Of a stretch of DNA of 7,082 nt, positions 1 to 6,310 are shown piece by piece. A model generated the notes under the pieces. It saw only the letters and a program-made list of their open reading frames with translations. It searched no databases and was not told where the DNA came from. Every line of letters starts with the position of its first letter. The stretch's first letter is position 1. A program made the translations under genes and the position numbers. Source of the DNA: Bacillota bacterium (GTDB lineage Bacteria > Bacillota_A > Clostridia > DSM-8532); the NCBI GenBank assembly GCA_023424865.1, contig JAFADM010000269.1:1-7082 (forward strand), in the 5' to 3' direction.

Positions 1-65
1 TCCTTGAGGAAATTGATGGTCTTGTCCATCTTTGATTTGAATTCATTGTAATTGAGAACTGCCAT
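1..65 (-). CDS. frr: Ribosome recycling factor, N-terminal fragment (cut by window edge)
   Basis: Only the first 21 codons are present. They read MAVLNYNEFKSKMDKTINFL and onwards, and the frame stays open to the window edge. The pattern of an amphipathic start followed by KMDKTINFLK resembles the first helix of ribosome recycling factor, which splits post-termination ribosomes together with EF-G. Position also supports the call, because frr directly follows pyrH in most Firmicutes. The ATG lies 2 bases after the pyrH stop codon, and its GGGAGG ribosome binding site is made from the last pyrH codons (Arg-Glu-Val). The two genes are therefore almost certainly co-transcribed and probably translationally coupled. 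The identification rests on a short N-terminus plus synteny, since the conserved core lies outside the window. Confidence 0.85.
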   Translation of the reverse strand, partial: MAVLNYNEFKSKMDKTINFLK

Positions 66-67
66 GA

Positions 68-781
68 TTATACCTCCCTCGCTACGAATGTACCCACGTT
101 TTCACCATTTAAAACCTTAAGGATATTTTCAGGCTCTTTAATGCTGAAAACTAATAAAGGAATGTTATTATCCATGCAAAGAGACGTTGCGGTGGAGTCC
201 ATAACTCCCAACTGTCTCTGCAAGACGTCAATAAAGGATATTTTGTCAAAACGAACCGCATTGGGGTTCAGCTTAGGATCACTGTCATAGACTGCGTCCA
301 CATTTTTGGCCAGCAGGATTACCTCTGCCTCAATTTCCGCTGCACGCAATACGGCTGCCGTATCTGTTGAAAAATACGGATTACCTGTTCCGCAAGCGAA
401 TATGACGACTCTCCCCTTTTCCATGTGACGCATGGCGCGGCCACGGATGTAGCTTTCAGCCACTCTGGGCATATCCAGTGCGGTTTGTACCCTGGTGGGA
501 ACATTTCTGAATTCTAGAGCATCCTTAAGAGCCAGAGCATTAATAACAGTTGCCAGCATACCCATATGGTCGGCTGTGGTCCGATCCATGCCGGTACTGC
601 TGCGTCCTCTCCAGAAATTGCCTCCGCCAACTACGATGCCGATTTCTACACCGGTTTCCCATGCCTGCTTGATTCTGTCGCTGATTTCGGATAGGATTTC
701 CTGATCAATACCGTTACCCTTTTCCCCCGCTAACGCTTCGCCACTGACCTTTAGCATGACTCTCTTATATTTCAAGCTCAT
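68..781 (-). CDS. pyrH: UMP kinase (uridylate kinase)
   Basis: This 237-residue protein has the usual length of bacterial UMP kinase, a cytoplasmic hexamer of the amino acid kinase fold that makes UDP from UMP and ATP in pyrimidine nucleotide synthesis. Visible signatures are [10 protein letters not shown] (residues 11-20), the glycine-rich GGGNFWRG loop (52-59), [13 protein letters not shown] (131-143), [10 protein letters not shown] (160-169) and MDSTATSLC (194-202). The ATG start is preceded by GGGAGG with 5 bases between, and translation begins [14 protein letters not shown] as expected for the family. The gene is downstream of tsf across a 136-base gap rich in hairpins, and is followed within 2 bases by frr. 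Family members are typically activated by GTP and inhibited by UTP; that regulation is known of the family and cannot be read from this sequence. No truncation or missing motif is seen. Confidence 0.98.
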   Translation of the reverse strand: MSLKYKRVMLKVSGEALAGEKGNGIDQEILSEISDRIKQAWETGVEIGIVVGGGNFWRGRSSTGMDRTTADHMGMLATVINALALKDALEFRNVPTRVQTALDMPRVAESYIRGRAMRHMEKGRVVIFACGTGNPYFSTDTAAVLRAAEIEAEVILLAKNVDAVYDSDPKLNPNAVRFDKISFIDVLQRQLGVMDSTATSLCMDNNIPLLVFSIKEPENILKVLNGENVGTFVAREV

Positions 782-818
782 AGAATCCTCCCTTAATCTA
801 TAATTATTTTAACACATT

Positions 819-863
819 AAAAGGGGGTATGATGATAAGTTATATCAAAATACCCCGCTTTTT
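819..863 (-). terminator. Terminator-like hairpin between tsf and pyrH
   Basis: Read on the minus strand, an A-run and GGGGTAT (856-850) pair with ATACCCC (830-824). Inside this stem, after a 2x2 mismatch, TGATA (847-843) pairs with TATCA (837-833) around a 5-base loop. Outside it, AAAAG (862-858) pairs with CTTTT (823-819) across a single bulged C at 857. The result is a long stem whose 3' arm ends in a short T-run, with a matching A-run on the 5' side, which is the layout of a rho-independent and possibly bidirectional terminator. The T-run is only four long and is followed by AATG, so termination may be partial. That would let some tsf transcripts continue into pyrH-frr. Confidence 0.5.
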
Positions 864-866
864 AGA

Positions 867-911
867 CAGGAATCGGGTTCCCGTATGTTACAACGGGAAA
901 TTTTTTTCCCG
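867..911 (-). promoter_or_regulatory. Chain of mutually exclusive hairpins after tsf (attenuator-like)
   Basis: Starting 6 bases after the tsf stop, four short segments can pair in alternative ways. A (CGGGAAA, 911-905) pairs with B (TTTCCCG, 900-894) over a 4-base A loop. B extended by one base (TTCCCGT, 899-893) pairs instead with C (ACGGGAA, 884-878) over an 8-base loop. C (CGGGAA, 883-878) also pairs with D (TTCCTG, 872-867, one G-U) over a 5-base loop. A:B plus C:D can form together, and B:C excludes both. A terminator-like stem follows at once (819-863). The pairings are seen in the sequence; a regulatory role for pyrH-frr is inference. A simple tsf 3'-end stabilising structure is the alternative. 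Confidence 0.4.
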
Positions 912-917
912 CCATTA

Positions 918-1565
918 TTACTTAATTTGCTTCATAACTTCATCAGCAAAGTTTTCTTCCTTCTTCTCGAGGCCTTCTCCTCTTTCGAAGCGGACGAATC
1001 TGCGGATGTTGATGTTTTCGCCGATGGTTGCAATCTTCTCTTTCAGAATCTGCTCAACGGTTTTTTCACTGTCACGAATGAAAACCTGCTCTAAAAGACA
1101 AATTTCCGTGTAGTACTTTTCGATTCTTCCGTTAACCATTTTCTCGGCAATGTGCTCGGGCTTGCCTTCATTGATAGCCTGAACCTTCAGGATTTCCTTT
1201 TCCTTTTCGATAACTTCCTGAGGTACTTCCTCTCTTCTTACAAAGAGAGGATTGTATGCGGCAATCTGCATAGCAACGTCCTTTACGAAAGTACGAAATT
1301 CTTCGTTCTTTGCAGCAAAGTCGGTTTCGATATTAACCTCAACGAGAACGCCAATACGTCCGCCGCCATGAATATAGGCTTCAACAAGACCTTCGGATGC
1401 AATTCTTCCAGCCTTTTTAGCAGCGGTAGCAAGACCCTTTTCACGAAGAAATTCAATGGCCTTTTCCAAATCGCCTTCGGTTTGTGCTAATGCTTTTTTA
1501 CAATCCATCATGCCTGCGCCTGTTCTCTCACGCAGATCTTTTACCATTGTGGCTGTGATTTCCAT
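918..1565 (-). CDS. tsf: Translation elongation factor Ts
   Basis: EF-Ts is the cytoplasmic nucleotide exchange factor that releases GDP from EF-Tu during translation elongation. The 215-residue product starts with the UBA-like domain (about residues 1-40) carrying [12 protein letters not shown] (15-26). The exchange core follows, with [10 protein letters not shown] (81-90) containing the TDF motif that contacts the EF-Tu nucleotide site. It is about 70 residues shorter than the Escherichia coli protein. This is the compact form common in Firmicutes, not a truncation, because the C-terminus (a charged tail rich in Glu and Lys) ends cleanly with TAA. The ATG is preceded by AGGAGG at 8 bases. 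The rpsB stop lies 28 bases upstream with no terminator or promoter in between, so rpsB and tsf share a transcript, as is near-universal in bacteria. Confidence 0.98.
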   Translation of the reverse strand: MEITATMVKDLRERTGAGMMDCKKALAQTEGDLEKAIEFLREKGLATAAKKAGRIASEGLVEAYIHGGGRIGVLVEVNIETDFAAKNEEFRTFVKDVAMQIAAYNPLFVRREEVPQEVIEKEKEILKVQAINEGKPEHIAEKMVNGRIEKYYTEICLLEQVFIRDSEKTVEQILKEKIATIGENINIRRFVRFERGEGLEKKEENFADEVMKQIK

Positions 1566-1593
1566 GACATTTCCTCCTGTATGCTATCGTGTA

Positions 1594-2379
1594 TTAAACC
1601 GTTGCTTCTTCCTCGACCTTTTCGGCTAATTCTTCAGGAACAACACCCTCTTCGCCGCTTAAGGAAACGACAGAGTCGGTTGCAGCTGAACCCATTTCGC
1701 CTTGCTTAGCTTCGATAACAGCGTCAGCAATTTTCGCACTGATAAGCTTAACCGCGCGGATAGCGTCATCGTTGCCGGGAATAACATAATCAACTTCGTC
1801 GGGGTCGCAGTTTGTATCAACAATAGCTACAATGGGAATACCAAGCTTTCTGGCTTCCAATATAGCGTTTCTTTCCTTCTTGGGATCTACGATGAAAAGA
1901 GCAACAGGGTGCTTTTTCATTTCGGTAATACCGCCAAGGTTCTTTTCAAGCTTTTCCATTTCGAGCTTCAGCTTGCTGACTTCCTTTTTGGGAAGAACTT
2001 CAAAAACGCCATCCTGCTCAAGCTTCTTAAGCTCGTTGTAACGGTCAATACCCTTACGAATGGTCTTGAAGTTGGTGAGCATGCCGCCCAGCCAGCGATT
2101 GTTGACATAGTACATGCCGCAACGCTCAGCTTCTTCCTTAATGGCGTCCTGTGCCTGCTTCTTTGTTCCTACGAAAAGAACGCTTCCGCCTTCCATTACC
2201 AGGTCGCGGATGAAGAAGTAAGCTTCATCAATTTTCTTAACGGTTTTTTGAAGATCAATGATATAGATTCCGTTTCTTTCGGTGAAGATGAATTCCGCCA
2301 TCTTGGGGTTCCATCTTCTGGTTTGGTGACCAAAGTGCACGCCTGCTTCGAGCAGCTGCTTCATAGAAATAACTGACAT
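1594..2379 (-). CDS. rpsB: 30S ribosomal protein S2
   Basis: This is small-subunit ribosomal protein S2, 261 residues from the chosen start. It begins [20 protein letters not shown], the standard S2 N-terminus. It also contains [20 protein letters not shown] (21-40), [10 protein letters not shown] (68-77), [14 protein letters not shown] (93-106) and [25 protein letters not shown] (in parts, 182-206). The C-terminal 35 residues form the acidic, variable tail often seen in Firmicutes. The frame is open for 13 more codons upstream to an ATG at 2418. That start is rejected because it has no spaced ribosome binding site and the AGGAGG that serves the internal ATG would fall inside it. The gene is first in the operon, about 115 bases downstream of a strong promoter, and is followed by tsf. 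Confidence 0.98.
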   Translation of the reverse strand: MSVISMKQLLEAGVHFGHQTRRWNPKMAEFIFTERNGIYIIDLQKTVKKIDEAYFFIRDLVMEGGSVLFVGTKKQAQDAIKEEAERCGMYYVNNRWLGGMLTNFKTIRKGIDRYNELKKLEQDGVFEVLPKKEVSKLKLEMEKLEKNLGGITEMKKHPVALFIVDPKKERNAILEARKLGIPIVAIVDTNCDPDEVDYVIPGNDDAIRAVKLISAKIADAVIEAKQGEMGSAATDSVVSLSGEEGVVPEELAEKVEEEATV

Positions 2380-2496
2380 AATAAGTCCTCCTGTTTTGTT
2401 TTTTTCCTCCGCTGCCATCCTCTTTATCGGACACTTTCAATACTAAATTAAAAGAACTTTCCCATAAATCCGACAGCGTGTGTATTTAAAATACCC
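2380..2496 (-). promoter_or_regulatory. Structured 5' leader of rpsB-tsf (candidate autoregulatory leader)
   Basis: From the predicted transcription start (near 2496) to the rpsB ATG there are about 115 untranslated bases, long for a simple leader. Three helices can be drawn by eye. The first is GTATT/AATAC (2494-2490 with 2486-2482, 3-base loop). The second is an outer 7-pair helix CGCTGTC/GGCAGCG (2478-2472 with 2416-2410, one G-U). Enclosed in it is an 8-pair hairpin (2454-2447 with 2441-2434, one G-U, 5-base loop). A competing 5-pair helix TCGGA/TCCGA (2473-2469 with 2431-2427) overlaps the outer one. The ribosome binding site lies 17 bases beyond the outer helix. Ribosomal protein S2 is known to control its own operon through the leader in some bacteria; that this leader does so is inference. 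Confidence 0.4.
2387..2392 (-). promoter_or_regulatory. Ribosome binding site that fixes the rpsB start
   Basis: A perfect AGGAGG stands 7 bases before the ATG at 2379. It supports that start over the in-frame ATG at 2418, which is preceded directly by GAGG with no spacing. A second GGAGG (2410-2406) lies further up, in or next to the 3' arm of a leader helix, and is too far from the ATG to serve it. Confidence 0.85.
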
Positions 2497-2501
2497 GTAA
2501 C

Positions 2502-2530
2502 ATTATAGCATGGGAAATTAACAGTGACAA
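2502..2530 (-). promoter_or_regulatory. Sigma-A promoter of the rpsB-tsf operon
   Basis: The -35 box is TTGTCA (2530-2525), then an exact 17-base spacer, then a perfect TATAAT (2507-2502). The spacer ends in TGC, giving an extended -10 (TGnTATAAT). Transcription would start near 2496-2495. It is the best promoter match in the window, as expected for a ribosomal protein operon in a fast-growing Firmicute. It lies in the only sizeable gap upstream of rpsB. Confidence 0.88.
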
Positions 2531-2539
2531 TAGCAAGTT

Positions 2540-2609
2540 AAAAATTCTTTAAAGTGCATAAAAACGCGTAAAATCAAAATGTATAAAACTAATTAAAACC
2601 TTTAAAGAA
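2540..2609 (-). terminator. Weak terminator-like inverted repeat after the ydjH-like gene
   Basis: Six bases past the stop codon, TTCTTTAAAG (2609-2600) is matched by its exact 10-base reverse complement CTTTAAAGAA (2554-2545), followed at once by TTTTT (2544-2540). The loop is 45 bases and AT-rich, so the hairpin would be weak. It sits between the end of the ydjIGH unit and the rpsB promoter, where a terminator is expected. If it fails, ydjIGH transcripts would run into rpsB. Confidence 0.35.
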
Positions 2610-2614
2610 ACCCC

Positions 2615-3481
2615 TTAAAATGAGCGTCCGCCTCCCCCATGGGACCGGCCGCTGCTGCCTGTATGAACCGAGCTTCTGCTTCCCCCTGAACCGCTGCCCG
2701 GAGGGGGATTTTTGGGAATATGAGTTTTGGTTACGGAGGTTCGAATATAAATGTCTCTGTTGTCATCTAAGTGAAAGGACTGGGAATCCAGATAAGTTGA
2801 GGCGTTAACTGTTTTTTTACCCTTATTTCCCCCAGCCATAATTGCAACGGTAATACCGCTGATAACAGCAGCAATTAAGAGATATACGCCGCTATTGTAA
2901 AATGAATGCATAAAACGCTGGGAAAGAGTTAAATCCTCATCCCGATAATCGTTATAATAATCCTTTTCGCCGGTTTCCGTATCATAATTGTATTGATCCT
3001 GGGGAATGCCTGCTTTCAAAATGGCTTCCGTTTCGTCCAGAAAAAAGTCGGCGCCTTCGGCATAGAGACCCTCGGAAACATAGGAAAAAACCTCGTCCAA
3101 AATGGTATTAATCCTTGAATCGGTAAAGTAACGAATAGCCAGGCCCGTCGTGGATATATAAAATTCCCTGTTGTCCATATCGATGAGAAAAAGAAGTCCG
3201 TCGAATTGAGGGCCGATACCAAAGCCGTTATCATCGAAAAAATCGTCGGCGTAAGCACGGGTTGTTTTTCCATCGGCGTTTTGGATAGTCAGTATAACCA
3301 CATCCATGTCATAGGTGTCCACCAGGGCAAGGGCCTTTTTCATGAGATAAGCCTCGTCTTCCGTGGAGAAGAGATCGGCTTCGTCATAAACCTTCAGGCT
3401 TATATCCAGAGCACCGGCAGGAAATACGGCTGTCATAAGAAAGAAAAGTATCAGAAAAACCGTATAGGCATTCTTCTTCAT
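2615..3481 (-). CDS. ydjH: TPM-domain membrane protein (YdjH-like)
   Basis: The 288-residue product has a signal peptide (basic MKKN, hydrophobic 7-20, likely cleavage after PAGA near residue 24). A TPM domain (about 30-158) follows, with the typical opening VYDEADLFSTEDEAYL, the middle GPQFDGLLFLIDMDNREFYIS and the TGLAIRYFTDSRI segment. A Tyr/Asp-rich linker leads to one membrane helix (about 198-217), and the tail ends in SGRSHGGGGRSF, a Gly/Ser-rich ending typical of this family. The TPM domain would face outside and the tail inside. TPM proteins have no agreed enzymatic role. In Bacillus subtilis the YdjH type works with YdjG to hold the SPFH protein YdjI at the membrane. The start overlaps the preceding stop (ATGA) and has GGGAGGG 8 bases upstream. 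The YdjH assignment rests on domain plus neighbours; the TPM call itself is firmer. Confidence 0.85.
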   Translation of the reverse strand: MKKNAYTVFLILFFLMTAVFPAGALDISLKVYDEADLFSTEDEAYLMKKALALVDTYDMDVVILTIQNADGKTTRAYADDFFDDNGFGIGPQFDGLLFLIDMDNREFYISTTGLAIRYFTDSRINTILDEVFSYVSEGLYAEGADFFLDETEAILKAGIPQDQYNYDTETGEKDYYNDYRDEDLTLSQRFMHSFYNSGVYLLIAAVISGITVAIMAGGNKGKKTVNASTYLDSQSFHLDDNRDIYIRTSVTKTHIPKNPPPGSGSGGSRSSVHTGSSGRSHGGGGRSF

Positions 3482-4557
3482 AGGAACATCCCTCCCGCCA
3501 GCATAATGAGGTAAAGCCCTCCCAAAAGACCAAAGAGCCAGGCAAAGACACGCTCCTTGCTTATGGGAAGCTTGCCCACTACCTTGCCGGTCTGGCCGTT
3601 CATTGCAAACATGTACTTTTTATCGCCATGCTTGTAAATAAGCATCCATAGAGGAAGAAGGGCGTAATCTGCGGCTTTGTCGGTGACATGGGCATTTTCG
3701 TTTCTCACCTGAACAGAGGTATAACCGTTAATGGTTCCCATAATATGGGTCCTGGCATCCGTCTGAACACGGCTTAAAATACGCGGAAAAACATCATCCT
3801 TGTCTTTGTCATACTTTTCTGCCAGGTAACCCGATAAAAAGGACATGGAAAAGGGCTTTAGCTTACTGTAATCATAAGGCTCCAGAAGATCCATTGTGAA
3901 ATCGTCCATTTTTGAAGAACCGTCGGCAGGCACATTATGAAAGCTCATGCAGCCATCCCGGTATACTTCAAAATGCTTTGTCTCCGTATAGCGGTAATCG
4001 CCCTGGGTCCAGCTCCTGACTGTTTGAGCCGTGGCGCTTACGGTGGCATTCACATGACAGTCATATAGCCAGAAAGGTATGTACATGCCCGTAATTTTTT
4101 CAAGCTGGGGAGCTGCTTTAAACGCAGCAGGCACCAGGGGCTTTTTCCCGCACCATTTTTTGAAGGCTTCAACCGCCTTTGCCTTGTCAACGGTAAATGG
4201 AATAACCTTAGACGGCTTGTATGCACCCGAAAGCTGGGAGGGGAAAATGGTTGGATTATGACAAAAAACACAAAAGGTGGCAGCTGTAGTTGCATCCGTT
4301 ACAATTTCTGCACCGCAGTCGGGGCAGCTGTATACCCGGGCATTCTTTTGAAAATCCTCATCGGAAGCGCCGGTGTTTTCAGATGTGTCAGAAGACCACT
4401 GAGCTTCTTCCCCACTTGTTTTTTGCTCGGCATTGAGCTCCTCCACCTGTGAAATGGTGAAGGAACCCAAACAAAATTTACAGTCCAGTTTTTGGGTCTC
4501 TGCGTTAAAAGCCAGAGAGGCAGCGCATTGAGGGCATTTATACACTTTTACGGCCAT
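3478..4557 (-). CDS. ydjG: Double zinc-ribbon, single-span membrane protein (YdjG-like)
   Basis: From the chosen start the product has 359 residues. Two zinc ribbons are visible: CPQC/CKFC (Cys 8, 11, 26, 29) and CPDC/CVFC (Cys 78, 81, 96, 99), separated by an acidic Ser/Glu-rich linker (about 45-70). A conserved body (about 110-330) follows, with IPFWLYDCHVNATVSATAQT, and then a single hydrophobic helix near the C-terminus (about 337-358). Ribbons and body should be cytoplasmic and tail-anchored. Such proteins are often labelled TFIIB-type zinc ribbon or helicase-like, but no helicase or transcription-factor core is present. Gene context (SPFH gene before, TPM gene after) points to YdjG of the Bacillus subtilis pspA-ydjGHI operon. 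An ATG/GTG further upstream at 4587 is open but lacks a ribosome binding site. Biochemical function is unknown. Confidence 0.82.
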   Translation of the reverse strand: MAVKVYKCPQCAASLAFNAETQKLDCKFCLGSFTISQVEELNAEQKTSGEEAQWSSDTSENTGASDEDFQKNARVYSCPDCGAEIVTDATTAATFCVFCHNPTIFPSQLSGAYKPSKVIPFTVDKAKAVEAFKKWCGKKPLVPAAFKAAPQLEKITGMYIPFWLYDCHVNATVSATAQTVRSWTQGDYRYTETKHFEVYRDGCMSFHNVPADGSSKMDDFTMDLLEPYDYSKLKPFSMSFLSGYLAEKYDKDKDDVFPRILSRVQTDARTHIMGTINGYTSVQVRNENAHVTDKAADYALLPLWMLIYKHGDKKYMFAMNGQTGKVVGKLPISKERVFAWLFGLLGGLYLIMLAGGMFL

Positions 4558-4565
4558 TACATTGA

Positions 4566-4570
4566 CTCCT
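4566..4570 (-). promoter_or_regulatory. Ribosome binding site fixing the YdjG-like start
   Basis: AGGAG stands 8 bases before the ATG at 4557, the codon that opens MAVKVYKCPQC just ahead of the first zinc ribbon. This favours 4557 over the in-frame upstream codon at 4587, for which no purine-rich site is seen. Confidence 0.75.
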
Positions 4571-4606
4571 GTTCCGGAATATGACACGATTTCCTATGGG
4601 TATACT

Positions 4607-4622
4607 GAGGGACGCTCCCCTC
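4607..4622 (-). other. Small intercistronic hairpin after the SPFH gene
   Basis: Two bases after the stop codon, GAGGG (4622-4618) pairs with CCCTC (4611-4607); a G-U pair closes the AGCG loop. There is no T-run after it, so it is not a terminator. It may only mark or protect the mRNA end between the two genes (66-base gap), or be chance. Confidence 0.3.
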
Positions 4623-4623
4623 T

Positions 4624-5919
4624 TTAAGAAACAACATCGCCTTCATTAAAGGGATCACCGCAATTAGGGCAGAATTTAGGCGGATTTTTAGGGTCAACAG
4701 GATTCCATCCGCATTTGCTGCATCTGTAATTTCTGGCGGCAGGGGCCTCAGGTTTTTTAGAGCCGCAATTAGAGCAGAAACGGCCCTGGTTTGAAGCACC
4801 GCAGGAGCAAAGCCAGGCTTCATTGCCGGATGCCTCGCCTGCTGGGGCGGATTGCTGAGGCGTGCTCGAGTTGTTATTATTTTGGTTGTAGCCTTGGTTG
4901 CCTCCCTGCTGATTTTGCTGCTGCATCTGGTACTGATTGGTCTGGGACGCAGCCCCCATAAAGCCTCCGCCAGCCTGCATGCCTACGCCCATGCCCATAA
5001 ACCCGGACATGGCGCCGTTTGCATTGGAGCCGGCAGATTCCAATCCACGGGCAATGGCACCCTGCACATAGCCCTCACGGACGGTAGGATCAGAAAGCAT
5101 GGCGCCCTGGTTGCGCATATTGATAAGCTTCTTGGATTCCTCGTCATAGGAAATGCTGTTAATGCCAACGGATTCAATTGACATGCCCCGTCTTTGAGTC
5201 CAGTCGCTATCCAGGATTCCGGACATGTATTTGGCAAGCTCCATGCTTTTGGATGCCACATGCGAAATTCGGATGCCGTCTACGGACATTTGATTGATTG
5301 CCGTTTGAAGAGCCGTCAAAAATTCCGACAAATACAATTTATGTATATCGGTTATTTCAACATGATCCTGATTTTTAGGGATGGCTTCGGCATAAAACTT
5401 AATGGGATCCACGATCCGTATGGAAAAATAGCCGTGGGCTCTTAAATAAAGCTCGGCATTATAAAAATTATCAAAATAGTTTACCGGGTTGACAGTGCCG
5501 AAAGCGATGTTTTTAATTTCCTGGGTATTGATGAAAAATACCTTTTGGGCATAAGGGGCACCGCCACCGTATTTAATGCGGGTAAAGGCTTCCTTGATTG
5601 CCTCACCATACTCACCGTTAAAAAGTGAGGGGGCAGTGGCATTATCAACCTTGTAATAGCCGGGTTCCGCACTGTAATCAATAATTTTTCCGCCATCCAC
5701 CAGCATCATGAACTGGTTGGGATAGACATGGATTACCGAGCCATTGGTAACCAGAGAATCGGTGCCTTTAACATTGCGGTTGCGCTTATCATTGGAGCGC
5801 ACCTTTACACCGGAGGTGAGAACCGTTGTATCACTCATATTGCCGGCCTCTAAAACCTCAAGCCATTGATCGGCTAACCCTCCCTGAATGGCTCCTATGG
5901 CTGCTCGTATAATTCCCAT
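4624..5919 (-). CDS. ydjI: SPFH-domain protein with C-terminal double zinc ribbon (YdjI-like)
   Basis: The chosen start gives 431 residues. The N-terminus MGIIRAAIGAIQGGLADQW is the hallmark opening of the YdjI group of SPFH (stomatin/prohibitin-like) proteins, sometimes mislabelled virion core protein. The SPFH body runs to about residue 260. A region rich in Gly/Met and then Gln/Asn follows (about 298-360) as a flexible linker. Two zinc ribbons then close the protein: Cys 371, 373, 382, 385 (CxC...CxxC) and Cys 400, 403, 417, 420. No signal peptide or true membrane span is seen, so membrane attachment probably needs partners, fitting the YdjG-like and YdjH-like genes just downstream. In Bacillus subtilis this protein is part of the sigma-W/PspA membrane-stress response; a similar role here is inference. 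No pspA is present in the window. Confidence 0.88.
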   Translation of the reverse strand: MGIIRAAIGAIQGGLADQWLEVLEAGNMSDTTVLTSGVKVRSNDKRNRNVKGTDSLVTNGSVIHVYPNQFMMLVDGGKIIDYSAEPGYYKVDNATAPSLFNGEYGEAIKEAFTRIKYGGGAPYAQKVFFINTQEIKNIAFGTVNPVNYFDNFYNAELYLRAHGYFSIRIVDPIKFYAEAIPKNQDHVEITDIHKLYLSEFLTALQTAINQMSVDGIRISHVASKSMELAKYMSGILDSDWTQRRGMSIESVGINSISYDEESKKLINMRNQGAMLSDPTVREGYVQGAIARGLESAGSNANGAMSGFMGMGVGMQAGGGFMGAASQTNQYQMQQQNQQGGNQGYNQNNNNSSTPQQSAPAGEASGNEAWLCSCGASNQGRFCSNCGSKKPEAPAARNYRCSKCGWNPVDPKNPPKFCPNCGDPFNEGDVVS

Positions 5920-5927
5920 TTCCAAAT

Positions 5928-5932
5928 CTCCT
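5928..5932 (-). promoter_or_regulatory. Ribosome binding site fixing the YdjI-like start
   Basis: AGGAG stands 8 bases before the ATG at 5919. A TTG two codons further up (5925) is in frame but would leave only 2 bases from the site, so the ATG is the better start. Confidence 0.8.
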
Positions 5933-5980
5933 TTTCTAATTTACTCTTCGAGAAAATGATTGAGGCCTTTTTAATTCCTC

Positions 5981-6265
5981 TTATTCATCCTCTTCATTCC
6001 CATCATGCTTGGGATTGCGCTTTACCAAAATGGCAGCTTTTGATACTGCTGCAATAATATCTACTTCAAATTGAGCTTTAAGATTATTAATTCTTGAGTA
6101 AACCTGTCCTTTTTGTGTAATTATGTACAAAGGAGGCAGATCGTTTAAAGCCTTGGCGGCAATATCCAATCTGCACCGTTCGCAGCGGCATATTTTCATA
6201 TCGTCTGCGATGTCATCAATGACTTCATATACCAGTTCTTCCATATAATTTCTAAGTGAATGCAT
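5981..6265 (-). CDS. comFB: ComFB-family protein
   Basis: This is a 94-residue acidic protein from the chosen ATG. It starts with a helix (RNYMEELVYEVIDDIADDM), then has a CRCERC cluster (Cys 26, 28, 31) followed by LDIAAKALNDLPPLYIIT, the conserved core of the late-competence ComFB family (usually about 90-100 residues). A further helical segment (FEVDIIAAVSKAAILV) and a charged tail follow. The Cys cluster probably binds a metal. In Bacillus subtilis comFB lies between comFA and comFC, but here neither neighbour is present. The family is widespread outside competence operons, and some cyanobacterial members have been reported to bind cyclic dinucleotides; whether this one does is unknown. 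The longer in-frame reading up to 6376 runs through a terminator-like hairpin and has no ribosome binding site. Confidence 0.82.
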   Translation of the reverse strand: MHSLRNYMEELVYEVIDDIADDMKICRCERCRLDIAAKALNDLPPLYIITQKGQVYSRINNLKAQFEVDIIAAVSKAAILVKRNPKHDGNEEDE

Positions 6266-6273
6266 ATAAAATT

Positions 6274-6278
6274 CCTCC
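6274..6278 (-). promoter_or_regulatory. Ribosome binding site fixing the comFB start
   Basis: GGAGG stands 8 bases before the ATG at 6265. It selects this start over the open frame that extends 37 codons upstream through the hairpin region. Confidence 0.8.
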
Positions 6279-6310
6279 ACCCCATAGATAATATTTATCC
6301 TAAATATAAC

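Noticed and set aside
1702..2376. Long plus-strand open frame (224 codons) opposite rpsB
   Set aside because: It lies wholly antisense to the highly conserved rpsB gene, has no ribosome binding site, and its translation shows no recognisable domain; it is a shadow frame.
2380..2418. N-terminal 13-codon extension of rpsB
   Set aside because: The AGGAGG for the internal ATG lies inside it, the upstream ATG has no spaced ribosome binding site, and S2 proteins normally begin at MSVISMKQ.
5926..5980. Promoter or terminator between comFB and the YdjI-like gene
   Set aside because: Only a weak -10-like TAAATT without a matching -35 and short AT-rich pairings were seen; none meets a reasonable standard. 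No sigma-W-type TGAAAC/CGTA pair is present.
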